DNA of 48,874 nucleotides from an uncultured Collinsella sp. (lineage in GTDB: Bacteria > Actinomycetota > Coriobacteriia > Coriobacteriales > Coriobacteriaceae): the NCBI GenBank assembly GCA_958348565.1, contig CATVZP010000007.1, forward strand, positions 1-48,874. Reading direction: 5' to 3'. The stretch's first letter is position 1. Every line of letters starts with the position of its first letter. The notes beneath the pieces were generated by a model. It was not told the DNA's origin, did not search any database, and was given only the letters and a program-made list of their open reading frames with translations. A program made the translations under genes and the position numbers. Positions 1-8,177 of the stretch are shown in pieces.

Positions 1-1379
1 AGGCATTTGTCCCCAAGGGCGGCCCCGATGGCGGCGACGGCGGTCGTGGCGGCAACGTCGTCATCCAGGCCGATGCACAGCTGTCTTCACTGATCGATTA
101 CCGCTTTAAGCATCACTTTCGTGCCGAGCGCGGAACGCACGGTCAGGGCGCCCGCCGCAATGGCAAGAGCGGCGAGGACCTGATCCTTAAGGTTCCCATG
201 GGCACCGTGGTGCGCGAGCTCGACCCCGAGACGCAGACCCCGATGTTCGAGATTGCCGACTTGGTGCATGATGGCGAGCGCGTTGTCGTGGCCCCCGGTG
301 GCGCCGGTGGCCTGGGCAATACGCACTTTGTGACGTCGGTGCGCCGCGCGCCCGCGTTCGCCCAGCTGGGTGAGCCGGCCGAGGAGCACTGGATTGAGCT
401 CGAGATGAAGCTCATGGCCGATGCCGCGCTCGTGGGCTTCCCCTCGGTGGGCAAATCCTCGCTTATCGCGCGCATGAGTGCCGCCCGACCCAAGATTGCC
501 GACTATCCGTTTACCACGCTCGTGCCCAACCTGGGCATGGTGCGTGCCGGCGAGTACTCCTATGTCGTTGCCGACGTCCCCGGCCTTATCGAGGGCGCGA
601 GCGAGGGCAAGGGCCTGGGCCATCAGTTCCTGCGCCACATCGAGCGCACGGCACTCATCATGCACGTCGTCGATATGACGGGCGGTTTTGAGGATCGCGA
701 TCCGGTCGAGGACTATCGCATCATCAACCGTGAGCTCGAGCAGTATGGCGCCGAGCTTTCGGAGCGCCCGCAGATCGTCGTCGCCAACAAGTGCGATGCG
801 CCGGGTACGGCTGACAAGATTGCCGACCTCAAACGCGCTGCGCTCGACGATGGACATATGTTCTTTGCCGTGTCTGCCGTGACGGGCGCCGGCCTCAACA
901 CACTCATGCTTGCCGTGGGCGAGCAAGTGGCTAAGCTGCGCGCCGAGTTGGCTGTCTCCGATGAGCCGGTCGATCTGCGCGACGATGAGTGGGAGCGCCG
1001 CCGCCTGCAGCGTGAGAAGCGTTTCCGTATTGTTCAGGAAGAGCCCCATGCCTTTCGCGTGGTCGGTCGCGCCATCGAGCGCATGGTCATCCAGACCGAC
1101 TGGGAAAACGAGGAAGCCGTTATCTACTTGCAGCACAAGTTTGCGCGCATGGGTGTTGACGACGCGCTCGAGAAGGCCGGCTGCCGTGCGGGCGACGAGG
1201 TCCGCATTTGCCAGCGCGCCTTTGACTTTGAGGGCGCCGAGGACTTCTCGGAGTACGAGGAGGAGCTTGAGGACGAAGGCGTTGAGGTTATTGACGTAGC
1301 CGATGCTGCGGACGAGGGTGTTGAGATTGTCGATGCGGCAGAAGTCGCGGACGATGTCGAGACCTCGGAGGGCGAGTAG
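1..1379 (+). CDS. obgE: GTPase Obg/CgtA (5' truncated by window edge)
   Basis: Ribosome-associated GTPase acting in late 50S assembly and stress or growth control. The reading frame is already open at base 3, and the first visible residues belong to the glycine-rich Obg fold (PKGGPDGGDGGRGG). Compared with the family, roughly the first 30 residues lie outside the window. The G domain follows with G1 GFPSVGKSSL, G3 DVPGLIEGAS and G4 NKCD, then the OCT-type C-terminal domain and a very acidic tail rich in E, D, V and A. The first in-window ATG (198) is internal and is not the start. nadD follows after 3 bases, so the genes are probably co-transcribed. Confidence 0.96.
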   Translation, partial: AFVPKGGPDGGDGGRGGNVVIQADAQLSSLIDYRFKHHFRAERGTHGQGARRNGKSGEDLILKVPMGTVVRELDPETQTPMFEIADLVHDGERVVVAPGGAGGLGNTHFVTSVRRAPAFAQLGEPAEEHWIELEMKLMADAALVGFPSVGKSSLIARMSAARPKIADYPFTTLVPNLGMVRAGEYSYVVADVPGLIEGASEGKGLGHQFLRHIERTALIMHVVDMTGGFEDRDPVEDYRIINRELEQYGAELSERPQIVVANKCDAPGTADKIADLKRAALDDGHMFFAVSAVTGAGLNTLMLAVGEQVAKLRAELAVSDEPVDLRDDEWERRRLQREKRFRIVQEEPHAFRVVGRAIERMVIQTDWENEEAVIYLQHKFARMGVDDALEKAGCRAGDEVRICQRAFDFEGAEDFSEYEEELEDEGVEVIDVADAADEGVEIVDAAEVADDVETSEGE

Positions 1380-1382
1380 GCC

Positions 1383-2060
1383 ATGTCGCTGCGCGGTGGA
1401 ATCGGATTGCCTGAGCTGCCTATCAAGGATGGGCAGGAGTTTCGGCTTGGCATTATGGGTGGAACCTTCGACCCGATTCATTACGGTCACTTGGTTACCG
1501 CCGAGCAGGCGCGCGAGTCGCTCGACTTGGATGCCGTGCTCTTTATGCCGGCCGGCTCTCCCGCCTTTAAGCTCGACAAACCGGTGACGCCTGCTGAGGA
1601 TCGCTATGCCATGACGGTCCTCGCCACCGCTGCGAATCCGGCTTTTTTGGCGAGCCGTTTCGAGATCGATCGTCCGGGCGTGACCTATACGGCCGATACG
1701 CTTCATGCCCTTCGCGACTTTTATCCGCCTCTGGTAAAGCTTTACTTTATTACGGGTGCCGACGCGATTATCGATATTGTGACCTGGCACAATGCTGGTG
1801 AGATTGCCGAACTGGCAACCTTTATTGCTGCGACACGTCCCGGCTTTGACATCGATACTGCTCGCGCGCGAATCAAAGAGTCGGGCCTGCCGTTTGACGT
1901 TCGCTATATCCAGATTCCGGCGCTTGCGATTAGCTCGACCAACATTCGTAAGCGAGTTGCCCGTGGCATGAGCGTGCGCTATCTTACGAGCGAGTCCGTG
2001 CTCGGCTATATCCGCAAACGCGGCCTGTATGCCGATCTCGGGCAAGACGATTTTGAGTGA
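1383..2060 (+). CDS. nadD: Nicotinate-nucleotide adenylyltransferase
   Basis: Adenylates nicotinate mononucleotide to deamido-NAD in cytosolic NAD biosynthesis. The 225-residue product has the nucleotidyltransferase signature GGTFDPIHYGH at about residues 26-36 and the C-terminal ISSTNIRKR motif that contacts the ATP phosphates. The start is the ATG 3 bases after the obgE stop. It leaves about 20 residues before the core fold, and the ribosome-binding site is weak, so translation may be coupled to obgE. The order obgE-nadD-yqeK-rsfS is common in Gram-positive bacteria. Confidence 0.96.
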   Translation: MSLRGGIGLPELPIKDGQEFRLGIMGGTFDPIHYGHLVTAEQARESLDLDAVLFMPAGSPAFKLDKPVTPAEDRYAMTVLATAANPAFLASRFEIDRPGVTYTADTLHALRDFYPPLVKLYFITGADAIIDIVTWHNAGEIAELATFIAATRPGFDIDTARARIKESGLPFDVRYIQIPALAISSTNIRKRVARGMSVRYLTSESVLGYIRKRGLYADLGQDDFE

Positions 2061-2072
2061 TGGGGGAGAACG

Positions 2073-2681
2073 TTGTCGGTAGAGGATCAATTTGAGGGCG
2101 ATGAGCGCGCCTTGCTCAAGCGCATTCAAGAGCTGCTCGATGTGCGTATGAAGGATAAGCGCAAGCGCTACATGCATTCGCTGGGTGTTGCCGAGACCGC
2201 GCTGCACCTAGCCGAGGTATACGGTGTCGACCGCTTTGATGCCGCCGCCGCCGGTCTGATTCACGACTGGGATAAGGTACTCTCCGACGACGAGCTCGTG
2301 GCCCGTGCGTTGCACTACGGCATCAAGGTTGCCGGCTCTCCCTCGGCCGCGACACCGCTGCTGCATGGCCCGGTTGCCGCCTATGAGCTTCCGCAGCTAT
2401 TTCCCGAGCTATCGCCGGCCGTTTTCCAGGCTGTCGACCGTCACACCGTGGGCGCTTGCGACATGACGCCGCTCGATATGGTGGTCTTTGTGGCCGATGC
2501 CATCGAACCCAACCGCCATGGTGATTATGCCCACGTGCTGCGCAAGATGGTGGGGGAGTCAACGCTTGACGAGTTGTTCTTCTCCTGTTTTGCGCAGGGT
2601 CTGGTCTACGTGATCCAGACCGGGCGTTATCTTTATCCCACGGCTATTACGATTTACAACCATTACGCCCAGCTGCGCTAG
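2073..2681 (+). CDS. yqeK: HD-domain hydrolase YqeK, probable Ap4A hydrolase
   Basis: HD-superfamily metal-dependent phosphohydrolase of 202 residues. YqeK family members cleave diadenosine tetraphosphate symmetrically to ADP; that activity is known for the family and inferred here. Metal-binding residues are visible as H35 (MHSLGV) and the H64-D65 pair (LIHDWDK), with a further conserved histidine in VDRHTVG. The start is TTG at 2073, preceded by a GGGGGAGAA-like ribosome-binding site. It lies 12 bases after nadD and before rsfS, the usual neighbourhood. Confidence 0.92.
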   Translation: MSVEDQFEGDERALLKRIQELLDVRMKDKRKRYMHSLGVAETALHLAEVYGVDRFDAAAAGLIHDWDKVLSDDELVARALHYGIKVAGSPSAATPLLHGPVAAYELPQLFPELSPAVFQAVDRHTVGACDMTPLDMVVFVADAIEPNRHGDYAHVLRKMVGESTLDELFFSCFAQGLVYVIQTGRYLYPTAITIYNHYAQLR

Positions 2682-2709
2682 CTCGGGTGCGTCTAGAAAG
2701 AGGTATTCC

Positions 2710-3165
2710 ATGGCCGACGAGACCATGACCGACGAGCAGATTCTTGAAGGTGTGGAGCACAAGAGCTTCGTCGCCACGTCCGACCGCACCGCCGCCTCGC
2801 TGTCCGCGAGCGGTGTCGCCGCCGAGGATGTCGCCCGCGCCGCCGCGCAGGCCGCCTACGACAAGAAGGGCGAGGACGTTCAGGTGCTCGACCTGACTGA
2901 GCTCTCCGACGTGTGCGACTACTTTGTGCTCGCCACCGGCACCAACAACCGTCAAGTCGATTCTATCGTCGACGAGATCGAGGAGAAGGTCGCCGAGGCT
3001 TGCGGCGAGCACCCGTTCTCCATCGAGGGCCGCGAGCAGAAGACCTGGATGCTCATGGACTACGGCTCGGTCGTCGTCCACGTCTTCACCCCCGAGGCAC
3101 GTGACTTCTACCGTCTCGAGAAGCTCTGGGGCGACGCCCCCCAGCTCCCCCTCAACCTCCTCTAG
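2710..3165 (+). CDS. rsfS: Ribosomal silencing factor RsfS
   Basis: DUF143/Iojap-family protein that binds uL14 on the 50S subunit and blocks joining with the 30S subunit when nutrients are scarce (family knowledge). The product has 151 residues. The conserved domain occupies about residues 45-150, with the DYFVLATGTNNRQVDSI segment and the typical MDYGSVVVHVFTPEARDFYRLEKLWGD end split across the C-terminus. The first 40 or so residues are an Ala/Asp-rich extension not needed for the fold. The ATG at 2710 has AAGAGG upstream. This is the last gene of the obgE-nadD-yqeK-rsfS unit and is followed by a strong hairpin terminator. Confidence 0.95.
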   Translation: MADETMTDEQILEGVEHKSFVATSDRTAASLSASGVAAEDVARAAAQAAYDKKGEDVQVLDLTELSDVCDYFVLATGTNNRQVDSIVDEIEEKVAEACGEHPFSIEGREQKTWMLMDYGSVVVHVFTPEARDFYRLEKLWGDAPQLPLNLL

Positions 3166-3209
3166 GATCTTATTTGGGCTGGGGCTTTTTAACTACCCTC
3201 TACCGTTCG

Positions 3210-3250
3210 CCGGGCAGTTGCGGTTTTCCGCACCTGCCCGGTTTCCTTTT
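3210..3250 (+). terminator. Intrinsic terminator after rsfS
   Basis: An inverted repeat CCGGGCAG-T-TGCGG / CCGCA-C-CTGCCCGG with a TTTT loop is followed by TTTCCTTTT. It lies between rsfS and the convergent dinB gene. The T-rich tail exists only on the + strand, so it serves the obgE unit. Confidence 0.8.
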
Positions 3251-3262
3251 GACCAAAGGCGG

Positions 3263-4516
3263 TTATTCGTTGAAGCGGGATTGGCGGCCGAAGGATAGGG
3301 CGGTGTCGCCGAATTTGTCTCGGACGGCGTCAATGGCGACGGAGAGGTCGCGGCGGTCGCTGGATTGGGCTCCGCGGTCATCGATCTCGCAGAACAGGTC
3401 GGTTTGGATACCGCCTTGGTGGTTGAAGTCGCTCATGCCGATACCCGCCAGACGCACGTGCATGCCTTCTTGCCAGATATTGTCGAGCAGCTCGAGCGCT
3501 ACGGCCACAAAGATATTCTCGTCGTCGGTGGGGTGGGGCAAGCGGCGCTGTGCCGTGCGTCCGCTGCCGTAAGAGTACTTGAGCTTGAGCGTTACGGTTC
3601 CGCCCGTCAGCCCTTGACGGCGCAGGCGGCGCCCAACCGACTCGCCGAGCAGCGCAATCGCCGCCTCGATATCCCCACGCTCAGTCAAATCCTTCGCAAA
3701 GGTGCGCTCATTGCTCACCGATTTAACTTCGCGTTCCTCATCCAGGCCAGTAACCTCGGATACTTCGAGCCCCAAAGCACGTTGGCGCATACGCTCGCCA
3801 TTCACGCCAAAGATTGCAGCCAGGGTGGACTCTGGCGCGCGTGAAAGCTCGCCGAGGGTGTAGATGCGCATGCGACGCAGTCGCTCCTCGGCCGAACGCC
3901 CGATTCCGCTCATGGCGGACACGGGCAGCGCGGCCAAAAACCGCTGTTCCGTACCGGGGCGCACAATGGTCAAACCAAACGGCTTGTCGCGCTCGCTTGC
4001 GATTTTGGCTACGGTCTTGTTGCACCCAACGCCGATGGAGCACGTCACCCCCAGCGCCGCAACACGGTCGCTTATACGCCGCGCAACCAGCAGCGGGTCT
4101 TCGGGTGCAAAGCGGCCCGGTGTGATATCGATAAAGGCCTCGTCGATGGACACGCGCTCTACGCGCGGGGTCTCGTCGGCGAGAATCGCCATGACCTGCG
4201 CGCTCACCTCACGGTAGCGATCAAAGTGTCCGCGCGTCCAAATGGCCTGCGGGCACAGGCGCCGCGCCTCGGCCGAAGCCATGGCAGAATGCACGCCAAA
4301 GCGACGTGCCTCATACGAACACGTGGACACGACGCCGCGTGACTCGGCGTCTCCGCCCACGATGAGCGGCTTTCCGCGCCATTCGGGATGGTCGAGCATC
4401 TCCACACTCGCAAAAAATGCATCGAGGTCCATCAGGCCCACCGCCGGACCCGTCCAGGGCGGCGGCGTGACGCCCGCAGCATCCTCATAACCGTATGTAT
4501 GTTCGCGGCTTTCCAT
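3263..4516 (-). CDS. dinB: DNA polymerase IV (Y family)
   Basis: Error-prone translesion polymerase. The 417-residue product has the palm metal-binding aspartates D30/D32 in MDLDAFFASVE and the catalytic SIDEAF motif at 123-128 (D125, E126), followed by helix-hairpin-helix and little-finger regions. A QTDLF peptide near residue 372 matches a beta-clamp-binding motif. It is the only minus-strand gene between the obgE and rpsP units. No Shine-Dalgarno sequence precedes the ATG and a TATACT box sits 6 bases upstream, so the mRNA may be leaderless (see findings). Confidence 0.95.
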   Translation of the reverse strand: MESREHTYGYEDAAGVTPPPWTGPAVGLMDLDAFFASVEMLDHPEWRGKPLIVGGDAESRGVVSTCSYEARRFGVHSAMASAEARRLCPQAIWTRGHFDRYREVSAQVMAILADETPRVERVSIDEAFIDITPGRFAPEDPLLVARRISDRVAALGVTCSIGVGCNKTVAKIASERDKPFGLTIVRPGTEQRFLAALPVSAMSGIGRSAEERLRRMRIYTLGELSRAPESTLAAIFGVNGERMRQRALGLEVSEVTGLDEEREVKSVSNERTFAKDLTERGDIEAAIALLGESVGRRLRRQGLTGGTVTLKLKYSYGSGRTAQRRLPHPTDDENIFVAVALELLDNIWQEGMHVRLAGIGMSDFNHQGGIQTDLFCEIDDRGAQSSDRRDLSVAIDAVRDKFGDTALSFGRQSRFNE

Positions 4517-4530
4517 GGTATGAGTATACC
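4517..4530 (-). promoter_or_regulatory. Candidate dinB promoter and operator-like palindrome
   Basis: Directly abutting the dinB start codon is the palindrome GGTAT-N4-ATACC. It contains TATACT (minus strand, 4528-4523), a good -10 hexamer whose predicted start point falls on or next to the dinB ATG. No convincing -35 is seen. The palindrome is not a recognised LexA box. Confidence 0.5.
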
Positions 4531-4632
4531 GCGCAGCTCATGTGGGGTGCGTGGATGCGCTTGCAAATCGCGAATTCTTGTCTAAGATATGGATTTGCCC
4601 TCGACTACACCGAAGAAGTTGGTCTCACGGAC

Positions 4633-4661
4633 TTCACCTGCCCGCGTCGATGGCGTATTAT
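4633..4661 (+). promoter_or_regulatory. Probable rpsP promoter
   Basis: TTCACC (4633-4638), a 17-base spacer and TATTAT (4656-4661) form a sigma-70-type promoter about 55 bases before the rpsP start. The region between dinB and rpsP (4517-4717) otherwise shows nothing coding. Confidence 0.65.
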
Positions 4662-4717
4662 GTTCAACTGTTTGTTTGTAGTTGCAGCCTAAAGCTGCTT
4701 GGTTGGAGGAGTTTCCT

Positions 4718-5059
4718 TTGGCAGTCAAGATTCGCCTTGCTCGTCACGGCGCTAAGAAGCGTCCGTACTACCGTGTCGTCGTCGCCGATTCCCGCGCCCC
4801 GCGTGACGGTCGTATCATCGAGGAGGTTGGCCGCTACAACCCGATGACCGCCCCCAAGACCATCAACCTCGACCTCGAGAAGATTGCTGACTGGCAGTCC
4901 AAGGGCGCTCAGCTCACCGACGCCGTCGCCGCTCTGGTCAAGGCCGCCAACGAGGGTGAGAAGACCGAGACCGTCGTCAAGAAGTCCAAGAAGCAGCTCG
5001 CTAAAGAGGCCGAGGCCGCTAAGGCTGCCGCTGAGGCCGCTGAGGGCGCCGAGGAGTAA
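4718..5059 (+). CDS. rpsP: 30S ribosomal protein S16
   Basis: Small-subunit assembly protein bS16. The 113-residue product begins (M)AVKIRLARHGAKKRPYYR and is extended at the C-terminus by a Lys/Ala/Glu-rich tail that the core family (about 80-90 residues) lacks. Similar tails occur in other actinobacterial S16 proteins. The start is TTG at 4718, placed by GGAGGAG seven bases upstream; a longer in-frame opening from 4682 lacks both homology and a ribosome-binding site. It heads rpsP-khpA-rimM-trmD-lepB. Confidence 0.97.
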   Translation: MAVKIRLARHGAKKRPYYRVVVADSRAPRDGRIIEEVGRYNPMTAPKTINLDLEKIADWQSKGAQLTDAVAALVKAANEGEKTETVVKKSKKQLAKEAEAAKAAAEAAEGAEE

Positions 5060-5062
5060 ATC

Positions 5063-5347
5063 GTGCCTGAGGTTGACGCTGCACAGCTCGAGGGTGAGGC
5101 AATGCTCTCAGATCGCATCGCCGATCTCGTCGAATATCTCGTTGTTCAGATCGTCGACGACCCGGATTCCGTGAGCCTCGAGGTCATTGATGGTGACGAC
5201 GCCTCTACGATTGAGGTTTCGGTTGCCGAGGATGACGTCGCTAAGGTCATCGGCCGTCGTGGCCGTACCATCAAGGCCATTCGCACGCTCGCCCGTGCAC
5301 TGGCCGCTCGCCTCGACACTGCTGTCGAGGTAGAGGTTCTGGGCTAG
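5063..5347 (+). CDS. khpA: KH-domain RNA-binding protein KhpA
   Basis: Small single-KH RNA-binding protein of 94 residues. The KH signature IGRRGRTIKAIR lies at about residues 64-75. In other bacteria KhpA acts with KhpB in RNA-based control of division and envelope genes; that role is family knowledge. The start is GTG 3 bases after the rpsP stop, suggesting coupled translation. The position between rpsP and rimM is the standard one. Confidence 0.94.
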   Translation: MPEVDAAQLEGEAMLSDRIADLVEYLVVQIVDDPDSVSLEVIDGDDASTIEVSVAEDDVAKVIGRRGRTIKAIRTLARALAARLDTAVEVEVLG

Positions 5348-5351
5348 GACC

Positions 5352-5873
5352 TTGAGGTCCCAGTACAAAAACATCGCCCGTGTGGTCAAGCCGCACGGAA
5401 GGAAGGGGGAGGTCCTCGCGCAGCCGCTGCGGGGGCTTCCTTCTGTATTGGAGCCGGGTATGCGTGTCGCCTTGACGCCGCCGGCGCTCAAGCGCGACCG
5501 TTTTTGCACGGTCGTGTCCGTCACCGATACGGGCGATGGCGATCTGGTCTCGTTTGAGGGCATAGACGACTTGACGGCCGCCGAGGGCATCACCGGATGC
5601 TATGTGCTGGCCAATCGTGACGACTTCGAGCTCGATTCGCTCGACGCCGCCTATACCGACCTCATGGGTCGCGAGGTGGTCGACGAGCGCTTTGGGTCGC
5701 TCGGCACGATTGTCGAGATCATGTCGACGCCCGCCAACGATGTTTGGGTTGTCGAGGGCAATCGGTACGGCGAGGTGCTGATTCCCGTGATCGAGCAGGT
5801 TGTGCTCGATCTTCCCGACACAGGAACAATTTCCGTCCACGTTATGGACGGCTTGATCGATATGGACAAGTAG
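5352..5873 (+). CDS. rimM: Ribosome maturation factor RimM
   Basis: Binds S19 and assists 30S head assembly and 16S maturation. The 173-residue product has the N-terminal RimM barrel (IARVVKPHGRKGEV at about 8-21) and the C-terminal PRC-type barrel (GREVVDERFGSLGTI, then VLIPVIEQVV). The start is TTG at 5352, four bases after khpA, with a weak ribosome-binding site, consistent with coupled translation. trmD follows after 10 bases. Confidence 0.95.
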   Translation: MRSQYKNIARVVKPHGRKGEVLAQPLRGLPSVLEPGMRVALTPPALKRDRFCTVVSVTDTGDGDLVSFEGIDDLTAAEGITGCYVLANRDDFELDSLDAAYTDLMGREVVDERFGSLGTIVEIMSTPANDVWVVEGNRYGEVLIPVIEQVVLDLPDTGTISVHVMDGLIDMDK

Positions 5874-5883
5874 GGAGGACAGC

Positions 5884-6642
5884 ATGCTGATTGAGACCCT
5901 TTCGGTCTTTCCCGAGATGTTTGAGCCCGTCATGTCCACGTCGATTTTGGGCCGTGCCCGCAAGGCCGGCCTTTTTGATTTTAAGGCGTATAACCTGCGC
6001 GACTGGACGCACGACCGCCATCGTACCGTCGATGACGAGCCGTATGGCGGCGGGCAGGGCATGCTCATGAAGGTCGAGCCCATTGCCGAGGCAATCGAGG
6101 CCATCAGCTCCGAGGGTCCCAAGCCTACCGTGGTGTTCTTCACCCCCTGCGGCGAGCCCTTTACGCAGCATGTGGCCGAGCGCCTGCTCAAAAGCGAGCG
6201 CCTGCTGTTTGTGTGCAGCCGTTACGAGGGCGTCGACGAGCGCGCATATGCGTATGCCGATGAGCGTCTGTCGATCGGCGACTACGTGCTTACGGGCGGC
6301 GAGCTGCCCGCTATGGTCGTGGCCGATGCCGTCGTACGGCTCATTCCCGGAGCCTTGGGCGACGAGATGAGCAATGTGGACGAGTCCTTCTCGACCGCCG
6401 AGGACGGTGGCCTGCTTGAGTACGCGCAGTACACCCGTCCCGCCGAGTTCAATGGTGAGGGCGTACCCCCAGTACTCGTAAGCGGCGACCACGCCAAGGT
6501 CGATGCCTGGCGTCGTAAGAACGCCATCGAGCGTACCTGTCGTTGGCGTCCCGATCTTATCGAGACGGCTCACCTTACGCCCGAGGAGCGCGCGTACGCG
6601 CAAGAGATTCTGGACGCATCGTATTCGCAGAGCGAGGAGTGA
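5884..6642 (+). CDS. trmD: tRNA (guanine-N1)-methyltransferase TrmD
   Basis: SPOUT-class enzyme making m1G37 in tRNA, which prevents +1 frameshifting. The 252-residue product has the start IETLSVFPEMFEP, the substrate loop DEPYGGGQGMLMK, the trefoil-knot SAM site (SIGDYVLTGGELPAM) and the C-terminal RPAEFNG and PVLVSGDHAKVDAWRR segments. The ATG has GGGAGGA just upstream. It overlaps nothing and is followed 2 bases later by lepB. Confidence 0.97.
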   Translation: MLIETLSVFPEMFEPVMSTSILGRARKAGLFDFKAYNLRDWTHDRHRTVDDEPYGGGQGMLMKVEPIAEAIEAISSEGPKPTVVFFTPCGEPFTQHVAERLLKSERLLFVCSRYEGVDERAYAYADERLSIGDYVLTGGELPAMVVADAVVRLIPGALGDEMSNVDESFSTAEDGGLLEYAQYTRPAEFNGEGVPPVLVSGDHAKVDAWRRKNAIERTCRWRPDLIETAHLTPEERAYAQEILDASYSQSEE

Positions 6643-6644
6643 GA

Positions 6645-7208
6645 ATGGTTCCATCGCAGCAATCTGCCCTGAGGGGCGCCTTTGAGTGGATCGTAATCGT
6701 TGCGATTGCGCTCTTCGCCACCTTCTTGATTCGCTCGTTTGTGGTCGAACCCTTTGTGGTACCCACCGGTTCGATGGAGTCCACGATTGAGATCGGCGAT
6801 CAGATCCTGGCGCAGAAGGTGACGCTCGAACTGGGACAGCCTGTCAAACAGGGCGATATCGTGGTGTTCCATAACCCCGATGGCACCTCTGAGCACGATG
6901 TTCTCGTCAAGCGGGTCATCGCTACGGCCGGCCAGACGGTCGACCTGCAGGACGGCAAGGTTGTCGTCGACGGCCAGGCGCTCGATGAGGACTATACGAC
7001 CGGCATGAGCTGGCCGCTTTCCGTCCAGGCGCCCGCTGCCCAGGTGAGCTATCCCTACACCGTCCCTGACGACTGTGTGTGGGTGATGGGCGACAACCGC
7101 GAGAACTCTGCTGACTCCCGCTACTTTGGCCCGGTCGACCGCTCCGAATTGATCGCCGTGGCGCTTGTGCGCTACTGGCCGCTCAACCGTATCGGCGCTA
7201 TCGACTAA
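6645..7208 (+). CDS. lepB: Signal peptidase I
   Basis: Membrane-anchored serine protease that removes signal peptides on the outer face of the membrane. The 187-residue product has one N-terminal membrane segment (about 13-30), the catalytic S43 in PTGSMEST, the general-base K89 in VLVKRVIA, and box E GDNRENSADSR near residue 148. The ATG at 6645 is preceded by GAGGAG. An upstream in-frame opening inside trmD was rejected because it adds no signal-peptidase features. Confidence 0.95.
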   Translation: MVPSQQSALRGAFEWIVIVAIALFATFLIRSFVVEPFVVPTGSMESTIEIGDQILAQKVTLELGQPVKQGDIVVFHNPDGTSEHDVLVKRVIATAGQTVDLQDGKVVVDGQALDEDYTTGMSWPLSVQAPAAQVSYPYTVPDDCVWVMGDNRENSADSRYFGPVDRSELIAVALVRYWPLNRIGAID

Positions 7209-7215
7209 AAACCGC

Positions 7216-7221
7216 TATAGT
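7216..7221 (+). promoter_or_regulatory. Weak candidate -10 for glyQ
   Basis: TATAGT lies 42 bases before the glyQ ATG in the short lepB-glyQ gap. The matching -35 region is poor. Only 54 bases separate the genes, which is too little for a T-box riboswitch. Confidence 0.35.
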
Positions 7222-7262
7222 ACCTAACCGTGTAATCGTTTCGACGAGGGGATATTAGAGGC

Positions 7263-8174
7263 ATGAACGCTTCATCGCTTTCCTTCCAAGACATCATCCT
7301 GCGCCTCCAGCAGTACTGGGGCGAGCAGGGCTGCGTCATTATGCAGCCCTATGACTCCGAGGTCGGTGCCGGTACCTTCCATACCGCGACCACGCTGCGC
7401 TCGCTCGGTCCCGCCGAGTGGCGCACCTGCTATGCACAGCCCTGCCGCCGTCCCGCCGACGGCCGCTACGGCGAGAACCCCAACCGCATGCAGCACTACT
7501 ATCAGTTCCAGGTGCTCATCAAGCCCTCGCCGGTCAACGCCCAGGAGCTCTACCTGGGTTCGCTGGCCGCCATTGGCCTGGACCCCAACGACCATGACGT
7601 CCGCTTTGTCGAGGATGACTGGGAGAGCCCGACGCTCGGCGCCTGGGGCCTTGGTTGGGAGGTTTGGCTCAACGGCATGGAGGTCACGCAGTTTACGTAC
7701 TTCCAGCAGGTGGGCGGCATCGAGGTCGACCCCGTGCCCGTCGAGATCACCTATGGCCTGGAGCGTATCGCCATGTACGCCCAGGGCGTCAACTCGGTCT
7801 ACGACCTGGTGTGGAGCTATCTGCCCGACGGCACGCCCATGACCTACGGCGACGTGTTCCTGGAGAACGAGCGCGAGTTCAGCGCTTACAACTTTGAGGT
7901 CGCCAACGTCGAGATGATGCGTCAGAAGTTTGACGACTACGAGGCCGAGTGCCACTCCTGCCTGGAGCGCAAGCTGCCGCTGCCGGCGTATGACTGCGTC
8001 ATGAAGTGCAGCCACGCCTTCAACCTGCTCGATGCCCGCGGTGCGCTGTCCGCAGTCGAGCGCGCCAACTACATCCTGCGCGTCCGCGCCGTCGCCAAGG
8101 CGTGCTGCGAGGCTTATATGGCCGAGGTCGCCGGAATCAACGAGAATGCCGATCAGGAAGGCGAGGTGGCGTAA
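7263..8174 (+). CDS. glyQ: Glycyl-tRNA synthetase alpha subunit
   Basis: Catalytic-site subunit of the alpha2beta2 type GlyRS, which charges tRNA-Gly. The 303-residue product has the family start SFQDIILRLQQYWGEQGC, the class II core with GENPNRMQHYYQFQVL, and the MEVTQFTYFQQVGG and YGLERIAMY segments. The ATG follows a GGGGAT...GAGG stretch. glyS begins 3 bases after the stop. Many actinobacteria use a single-chain GlyRS instead, so the two-subunit type is informative about lineage. Confidence 0.97.
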   Translation: MNASSLSFQDIILRLQQYWGEQGCVIMQPYDSEVGAGTFHTATTLRSLGPAEWRTCYAQPCRRPADGRYGENPNRMQHYYQFQVLIKPSPVNAQELYLGSLAAIGLDPNDHDVRFVEDDWESPTLGAWGLGWEVWLNGMEVTQFTYFQQVGGIEVDPVPVEITYGLERIAMYAQGVNSVYDLVWSYLPDGTPMTYGDVFLENEREFSAYNFEVANVEMMRQKFDDYEAECHSCLERKLPLPAYDCVMKCSHAFNLLDARGALSAVERANYILRVRAVAKACCEAYMAEVAGINENADQEGEVA

Positions 8175-8177
8175 GCC

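Noticed and set aside
87..2207. 706-codon minus-strand open frame opposite obgE, nadD and yqeK
   Set aside because: Same reasoning: it spans three real genes and has composition typical of antisense shadow frames.
7209..7262. Possible T-box riboswitch before glyQ
   Set aside because: Only 54 bases separate lepB and glyQ, too short for the specifier and antiterminator domains.
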